Source: CALARM01 sp964431735
GTDB lineage: Bacteria > Vulcanimicrobiota > SpSt-956 > JAKJGF01
Reading direction: 5' to 3'
Assembly: GCA_964431735.1 (NCBI GenBank)
Contig: CAYSLJ010000073.1
Coordinates: 1-35,138 of the forward strand
Length of the DNA stretch: 35,138 nucleotides
Position numbers and translations under genes: made by a program. This document shows, one piece after another, positions 30,227-35,138 of the stretch. Numbering within the stretch: the first letter of the stretch is position 1; every line of letters starts with the position of its first letter. The notes beneath the pieces are model-generated. The model worked only from the letters and a program-made list of their open reading frames with translations. It was not told the DNA's origin and did no database searches.

Positions 30227-31669
30227 ATGTCAGATAGTGAAAGATGGTTTGCAAATTTACCATATCCTCTTAAAATTTTACTTTCCATTCTTTCTTTCAT
30301 AGGTAACCTTCTTGACGGGAATATTTTTTTTCAGAATTGTCTGATTTTTTTTCTCTCTCATTATGAGGCTATAATTTTTGTAGTAATTACAGTAACTCTG
30401 TCTTTTATTATTTATGATATAAGATATAGAGGGAGTCTGAAAATATATGATTATCTTTTTGAAGCTATAGAAGGTATAAAAGAAAATAAAATAAGATCTT
30501 TTTTTTCTATATTCGGACTGAGTCTCGGTATTGCTACTGCAATAGGCATACTCAGCCTGGGACAGGCTACAGGAGGACTGGTTGATGAAAAACATGTCTC
30601 TGACAGAGATCTGTCACATATATTTTCATTATATTCAGGCACCACCGGATCTGTACATTTTTTAGAAGGTGCAAGATTTACAGCAGGTGATTTAATCGAT
30701 ATAAAAAGTAAATGTTCTACTGTTGAAAAAATAGTGCCTTTTGTTGACAGAGGTAAGATAAAAATAACTTTTAATCATAATATTGCAGAAGCATCTGTCA
30801 TAGGAACTTCCGGAGAATATGAACTGCCTCATGCTCTTCTGGAAGGCCGTTTTTTTAGCTCTGAAGATATAGAAAACAGAAACAGGGTATGTTTGATCAC
30901 ATCTGGCAGACTCAAATCGGAATTGTTCAGAGATAATAATCCCGTAGATGCATATATAAATATCAATGATACCAGCTTTCGTGTCATAGGGATAATAGAT
31001 GACAGGGATTTTCAATGGTCTGTTTTTATTCCTTTTTCACTGGTTATGAATGATAGCGGTAAAAATGCCCTGTTTATTATTAAAACATACAGAGGAGTTA
31101 ATCCTTCTGTTTCAAGGAATGAAATCTCCGGTGTTATAAGAGACAGACAGAACAGAAGATCTTTTACTCTGGAAAGAAAGATGACTTTTAACGGAGCTGC
31201 AACCGGGGCTATAGAAGTTTTTAATGAAAAACAGGATGGTTTTGTTTCTCTGCCTCATATAAGGCCTGTTATGGGAGTTATAGCCATTATTTCTCTTCTC
31301 ATAGGAGGTATTGGCATTATGAACATAATGCTTGTTTCTGTCACTCAGAGAACCAGAGAAATAGGTGTAAGGCTTGCCATGGGAGCCAGAAAATCAGATA
31401 TATTATCACAGTTTCTGCTTGAAGCAGTATTTTTAAGTATAATAGGAGGTATAATAGGTATTATACTTGGCATATTCGGGACAATGGCTATAGTGAAGAT
31501 TCTCAATAAATTCGGATTTCCTCTTATATTCAAACCCGGTTATTTCAGTATAAGAAATAATCTCCTTCTTTCCCTTTTATTTTCTATGGCAGTAGGTATA
31601 CTCTTCGGAGAATACCCTGCAAGAAAAGCTGCTAATATGGATCCTATAGATTGTTTGAGACACTCTTAA
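30227..31669 (+). CDS. MacB/FtsX-type ABC permease with N-terminal extension
   Basis: A 480-residue permease without an ATPase domain. An extension of about 75 residues with one or two extra hydrophobic segments (LKILLSILSFIGNLLDG, AIIFVVITVTLSFIIY) precedes the usual first helix (IRSFFSIFGLSLGIATAIGIL). A periplasmic MacB core follows, then three helices with RTREIGVRLAMGARKSDIL and the closing FGEYPARKAANMDPIDCLRHS. SD GAAGGTGAT lies in the preceding permease end. It probably pairs with the first permease and the HlyD-like adaptor; the ATPase must come from elsewhere. Confidence 0.9.
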   Translation: MSDSERWFANLPYPLKILLSILSFIGNLLDGNIFFQNCLIFFLSHYEAIIFVVITVTLSFIIYDIRYRGSLKIYDYLFEAIEGIKENKIRSFFSIFGLSLGIATAIGILSLGQATGGLVDEKHVSDRDLSHIFSLYSGTTGSVHFLEGARFTAGDLIDIKSKCSTVEKIVPFVDRGKIKITFNHNIAEASVIGTSGEYELPHALLEGRFFSSEDIENRNRVCLITSGRLKSELFRDNNPVDAYININDTSFRVIGIIDDRDFQWSVFIPFSLVMNDSGKNALFIIKTYRGVNPSVSRNEISGVIRDRQNRRSFTLERKMTFNGAATGAIEVFNEKQDGFVSLPHIRPVMGVIAIISLLIGGIGIMNIMLVSVTQRTREIGVRLAMGARKSDILSQFLLEAVFLSIIGGIIGIILGIFGTMAIVKILNKFGFPLIFKPGYFSIRNNLLLSLLFSMAVGILFGEYPARKAANMDPIDCLRHS

Positions 31670-31713
31670 TACCGCACCAGGTAAAAGGGTATCCAAAAAA
31701 TATGGCATACACT

Positions 31714-31755
31714 CCTGTCCCTGGCCGGACTCTTCCGGCCAGGGACAGGTTTTAG
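31714..31755 (+). terminator. GC-rich intrinsic terminator of exporter operon
   Basis: CCTGTCCCTGGCCGG (31714-31728) pairs perfectly over 15 bp with 31735-31749 around ACTCTT, followed by TTTTAG. It is unusually GC-rich for this AT-rich window. Confidence 0.85.
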
Positions 31756-31784
31756 AAATGGGTATGAACTTATCTGAAGCGGTA

Positions 31785-31914
31785 CTTAGGACTGCAGGAA
31801 AAATAACTCCGGCAAATTGTTAGAATGGTTATCATCCTCGCGTCACGCGTTACGCGTTACGCGTCACGATACAAATCGTAATTAAGATGTAGTTATTTCC
31901 TGACAACTCCTTAG
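31785..31914. mobile_element. Small inverted-repeat element with heptamer core (type M, copy 2)
   Basis: About 130 bp. The left end CTTAGGACTGCAGGAAAAAT and the right end ending AACTCCTTAG are imperfect inverted repeats (31785-31810 and 31889-31914). The core 31837-31868 is CTCG, CGTCACG, CGTTACG, CGTTACG, CGTCACG. The stretch ACTCCGGCAAATTGTTAGAA is identical to copy 1. Confidence 0.75.
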
Positions 31915-31915
31915 G

Positions 31916-31950
31916 CAGTGACCGGTGACCGGTGAACAGTTAGCGGCAAC
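31916..31950. repeat. CAGTGAC/CGGTGAC heptamer array
   Basis: CAGTGAC, CGGTGAC, CGGTGAA, CAGTTAG, CGGCAAC with 7-bp period, touching the right end of the type M element. From 31951 to 32159 the sequence is AT-rich and I see nothing firm in it. Confidence 0.65.
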
Positions 31951-32159
31951 TACCAGTGAACTCTGTGTAATGTCAAATCCCCTGATAAAATATATAAAAA
32001 ATAAAAAGGATAAATTATATTTTAACTGAATTGTATGTTATCTTATGATATTTAGAGTATTTCTAAAAAGTTTTGTCTTAAAGTTTCTCTACATACTCGT
32101 AATAGGTAAATAGTTACTTAATATTTTTCGGACATTATTTTTTGTAATTACTCTAAAAT

Positions 32160-32187
32160 ACTGATCACTGATAACTGGTCACTGAAA
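32160..32187. repeat. ACTGATC-type heptamer array
   Basis: ACTGATC, ACTGATA, ACTGGTC, ACTGAAA with 7-bp period, immediately upstream of the SD (AAAAGGGGTG) of the NHL lipoprotein gene. Confidence 0.7.
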
Positions 32188-32200
32188 AAGGGGTGTTTCT

Positions 32201-34045
32201 ATGAAACCTTATAAAATCTTATTTTTTCTTATCTTTCTTATAATATTATCTTTACTGGGAGCATGCGGAGGAGATAGTACCATAACAGTTCCTTCAGTTC
32301 CTACACCTTCAGGAACAACTACGCCGTCGGGTGCTTCTAAAGTCTGTTATGTTTATCTTCCTGTGGAATCTCTGAAAAATCCTGTGGCTCAAATGGGGCT
32401 GATTGTGAGTTTTGACCAGACAGTTCCTTCCGGCTATATGCCTGTTGCACAGGTAGACGTATATGTCGATAACAGTTCTACCGCTATGGAAACTGATTCT
32501 TCAGGCCGTTTTGTGTTGAGCAATCTATCCATAGGTTTTCATATTATACGCCTGAAATATCTGAGCTACCAGTCGGCCGAATATGCTGTTATAGTATCGG
32601 TAGAAAATACGTTAAATAAAATTCCTGTAACTAATTTTAAGATTGTTCCTCATGGCAATCTGACTTTATATCTTCAGGGAGAATTTGTGAGTTACCAGCT
32701 TGATACATATGCAGATAATATATTTGGAAATATTATTCATCCTGAAACAATATGGACTGTCGATGACATTACAAATGCTTTTATTCTGGATAGCGGTATG
32801 TTTTTTGCTAAAAAAGCAGGAACGTATAATATTACTGCAATTGCTAAAGATGATGAAACACTATTTGATAAGTTAACCATAAGGGTGGAAAATAAGATTA
32901 TAACCGTAACAGGGACTGTAAAAGACGGAAACGATAATCCTGTACCGGGTGCTTATGTTACCTGTTACAACCAGTTTACCATTTCAGATAGTACAGGTGC
33001 ATATAAACTTTATATACCCTATGATTATAAGCTCACTTTAATTGCTACAACATCAGACGGCGGATATGGTACTTCCGATATATCGATCGGAGACAATGAT
33101 TTTACTGTAGAAGCAGATATACTTATTGCTTATCCTGCCTATGATTATGTATTTGTTACAAAATGGGGAGGAACTGGAAGTGAAAACGGTCTGTTCAGTG
33201 AACCTCATGGTATAACCTCTGACAGTGCCGGTAATCTTTATATTGCAGATAGCCTGAATCATAGAATAGAAAAATTTACCTCTTCCGGCACGTATATCAA
33301 TAAATGGGGCAGTCTTGGAACGGGAAATAAAGAATTTAATTATCCCTGGGATGTGGCAATAGATTCCAATAATAATATTTATGTTTCTGACAGCAGCAAT
33401 CATAGAATAGAGAAATTTACTTCAAAAGGAGATTATCTCGGGAAATGGGGAACAGAGGGCACAGGTGACGGACAGCTTTATTATCCCAAAGGTATTGCCT
33501 TTGACAAAAGCGGTTATATTTATATAACAGACAATAATCACAGGGTTCAGAAATTTACTTCTTCCGGCACATTTATTAAAAAATGGGGAGGTCAGGGAAG
33601 CAGTAACGGTAAATTTGATGCACCTGACGGTATTGTAATAGATGGTTCCGGCTATATTTATGTTGCAGATTCCGGTAATAACAGGATTCAAAAATTTGAT
33701 AGTTCCGGTAAATTTATGACTGAATGGGGAAGTTTCGGCACAGGTGACGGCCAGTTTAAATACCCTCTGGATATATCAGCAGATAGTTCCGGTAATATAT
33801 ATGTAACAGACAGAGATAACGGACGTATACAAAAATTTTCTTCTACAGGCATATTTATTGGTAAATGGGGCAGTGTGGGAACAGGTGACGGTAATTTTAT
33901 TGAACCATCCGGTATTACTGTAGATACATCCGGTACTGTTTATGTATGTGACGGTGAAAATAATATACTTCAGGTTTTCGCACCTGTCGGGATGTCCGGG
34001 ATTAACAGAACGGGTGAAGAGTCAGTTAATTGCAGAAAGGAATAA
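32201..34045 (+). CDS. Lipoprotein with Ig-like domains and six-bladed NHL propeller
   Basis: A 614-residue protein. The signal peptide ends LLGACGG (lipobox), followed by a Ser/Thr/Pro linker. Two or three beta-sandwich regions follow, including a carboxypeptidase-regulatory-like domain (VTGTVKDGNDNPVPGAYVTC, near nt 32910-33060). The C-terminus has six NHL repeats of about 48 residues, each with a KWG-GTGDG-F-P-GI-D-SG-IYV-D--N-RIQKF pattern, enough for a closed six-bladed propeller. It should be tethered outside the cytoplasm and bind protein or glycan. SD AAAAGGGGTG precedes ATG. Five bp separate its stop from the papain-like gene, so the two are made together. Confidence 0.9.
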   Translation: MKPYKILFFLIFLIILSLLGACGGDSTITVPSVPTPSGTTTPSGASKVCYVYLPVESLKNPVAQMGLIVSFDQTVPSGYMPVAQVDVYVDNSSTAMETDSSGRFVLSNLSIGFHIIRLKYLSYQSAEYAVIVSVENTLNKIPVTNFKIVPHGNLTLYLQGEFVSYQLDTYADNIFGNIIHPETIWTVDDITNAFILDSGMFFAKKAGTYNITAIAKDDETLFDKLTIRVENKIITVTGTVKDGNDNPVPGAYVTCYNQFTISDSTGAYKLYIPYDYKLTLIATTSDGGYGTSDISIGDNDFTVEADILIAYPAYDYVFVTKWGGTGSENGLFSEPHGITSDSAGNLYIADSLNHRIEKFTSSGTYINKWGSLGTGNKEFNYPWDVAIDSNNNIYVSDSSNHRIEKFTSKGDYLGKWGTEGTGDGQLYYPKGIAFDKSGYIYITDNNHRVQKFTSSGTFIKKWGGQGSSNGKFDAPDGIVIDGSGYIYVADSGNNRIQKFDSSGKFMTEWGSFGTGDGQFKYPLDISADSSGNIYVTDRDNGRIQKFSSTGIFIGKWGSVGTGDGNFIEPSGITVDTSGTVYVCDGENNILQVFAPVGMSGINRTGEESVNCRKE

Positions 34046-34050
34046 TTATT

Positions 34051-35046
34051 ATGAAGCATCTTATTTGTAGAAACGATATTGCCTTTTCTATGATTGTTTA
34101 TATCGTAGTATTTCTTCTGACAGGATGTGGCGGCAGTGAAACTGTTGTAAATCCTGTTATCCCTACTGCTACGCCTGTTGCTTCTCCCACTGCGACTCCC
34201 CCCTGGTCTGTAACTCTTTCAGATGTACAGTCTGCCATAGCAAAAGATTCGGATGCTAAATGGATAGCAGGGGAGACGTCTGTAACCAGAATATATACTG
34301 AAGATGAAGCCAGAATTCTTTGCAGTCTTATTTCCGAGGAAAATAATCCCTGTAAAGATTGTATGACTGTTTCAGCCAATGTCCTGCCGGGTTCTTTCTC
34401 GTGGAGGAATTATAAGGGCAGTAACTGGATGACATCTGTCCGGGATCAGGGACATTATGGTACCGGCGTTGCCTTCACTTCAACCGGTGCTCTTGAGGTT
34501 ATGATGAGGATTTCCAGAGATGATGCTAATCTTGATGTAGATCTGTCAGAGTGGTATCTCTGGTGGAACGGGACAGGAGGAAAGAATCCTGTGCCGGGAA
34601 AATGGTATCTTGATGTTCCCGGTCTATTTCTTACTCTTACAGGAACAGTAAGTGAAAGTGAATGTCCTTATTCACAGATACCTGATTATAACGAACCCAA
34701 TCAGTATATTACTTATTACAGGGCCACTGAATATCAGTATGTATCAGGTAAAGATTCTATTAAAGAAGCAATACTTACAGGGCCTGTTGCAGGAGGCATG
34801 AAGGTATATGCTGATTTTTGCTATTATAAAAAAGGCATTTATAAGTATCTGACAGGTAATTACCTCGGAGATCAGGCGATTTTACTGATTGGATGGGATG
34901 ACAGCCAGAATTGCTGGATAGCAAAAAATTCCTGGTCTTCTGACTGGGGAGACAGCGGATATTTCTGGATAGATTATGACGGAATAAGAAATTACGGTTA
35001 TTTATATAAGGGAATAACAGTGGTGGAACCTGTACTGGAAAAGTGA
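34051..35046 (+). CDS. Papain-fold (C1) lipoprotein, predicted catalytically dead
   Basis: A 331-residue lipoprotein from ATG 34051, SD AGAAAGGA upstream. The signal ends FLLTGCGG (lipobox). After a Pro/Thr linker and a propeptide-like region the papain fold begins at WRNYKGSNWMTSVRDQGHYG. The oxyanion Gln is kept (RDQG), but the position of the catalytic Cys in CGSCWAF is Gly (YGTGVAF, Gly codon 34465-34467). The catalytic His in GGHA is Gln (GDQA, 34873-34875). The Asn of AKNSW is kept (34927-34929), as is the WGDSGYFWI end. It is therefore probably a binding protein, co-expressed with the NHL lipoprotein. Confidence 0.85.
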   Translation: MKHLICRNDIAFSMIVYIVVFLLTGCGGSETVVNPVIPTATPVASPTATPPWSVTLSDVQSAIAKDSDAKWIAGETSVTRIYTEDEARILCSLISEENNPCKDCMTVSANVLPGSFSWRNYKGSNWMTSVRDQGHYGTGVAFTSTGALEVMMRISRDDANLDVDLSEWYLWWNGTGGKNPVPGKWYLDVPGLFLTLTGTVSESECPYSQIPDYNEPNQYITYYRATEYQYVSGKDSIKEAILTGPVAGGMKVYADFCYYKKGIYKYLTGNYLGDQAILLIGWDDSQNCWIAKNSWSSDWGDSGYFWIDYDGIRNYGYLYKGITVVEPVLEK

Positions 35047-35082
35047 GTAACAGACAGTGAACAGCAGTTCACTACCTGTTAT

Positions 35083-35138
35083 ATAGGGACTGTAAGAAAA
35101 TAACCCTGGCAAATTGTTAGAACGGTTATCATCCTCGC
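35083..35138. mobile_element. Small inverted-repeat element (type M, copy 3), cut by window edge
   Basis: ATAGGGACTGTAAGAAAATA, GGCAAATTGTTAGAACGGTT and ATCATCCTCGC match the left halves of the copies at 28241 and 31785. The heptamer core starts at the last bases of the window. A small hairpin GTGAAC/GTTCAC (35057-35072) lies just before it. Confidence 0.7.

Overview
The window is an AT-rich bacterial scaffold carrying one 100-N gap (4140-4239), so it probably comes from a draft or metagenome assembly. Shine-Dalgarno sequences (AGGAGG type) are strong, starts are ATG/GTG/TTG, and sigma70-like promoters recur, often as an extended -10 reading TGATATAAT. A superoxide reductase points to an anaerobe. 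Pseudopilins, lipoproteins and a HlyD/MacB-type exporter point to an envelope with extracytoplasmic machinery, probably diderm. I cannot place the lineage; an uncultured, non-model phylum is likely.

Layout. (1) 1-9501: a tandemly duplicated four-gene cassette, each copy holding a membrane kinase-like protein with an external beta-propeller, a GspJ/PilW-like pseudopilin, a PilX/GspK-like pseudopilin and a GspI/PilV-like pseudopilin. The first kinase is cut by the left edge; the second spans the N gap and has a degenerate kinase active site. (2) 9612-11788: a six-helix membrane protein, superoxide reductase, and a MazEF-type toxin-antitoxin pair. (3) 11906-15622 (minus): a methyltransferase, a nucleotidyltransferase-aminotransferase fusion and a TagF-like transferase, which could make, activate and attach a surface headgroup. 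(4) 15704-21617: a lipoprotein with a palindromic operator, PriA, a four-helix membrane protein and a 13-unit TPR protein. (5) 21716-31755: a consensus promoter drives a HlyD-type adaptor and two FtsX/MacB-type permeases. Between the permeases lies a roughly 5.2-kb accessory block bounded by a 13-bp direct repeat. It holds decayed transposon genes, an XRE repressor with paired operators, an S24 peptidase-like protein, five small coiled-coil paralogues, a structured noncoding stretch with a tRNA-like sequence, and the 3' end of a serine recombinase. (6) 32201-35046: two lipoproteins, an NHL propeller and a papain-fold protein that has lost its catalytic Cys and His.

Almost every intergenic space from 10.4 kb on carries tandem 7-bp repeats. 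The main family is CGTNACG (3-5 units), and it sits in the centre of at least two types of small inverted-repeat element. Other intergenic repeats have unrelated sequence but the same 7-bp period. The strongest candidates for something new are the kinase-pseudopilin cassette, the heptamer-cored elements, and the element that splits the permease operon while rebuilding the C-terminus of the first permease.
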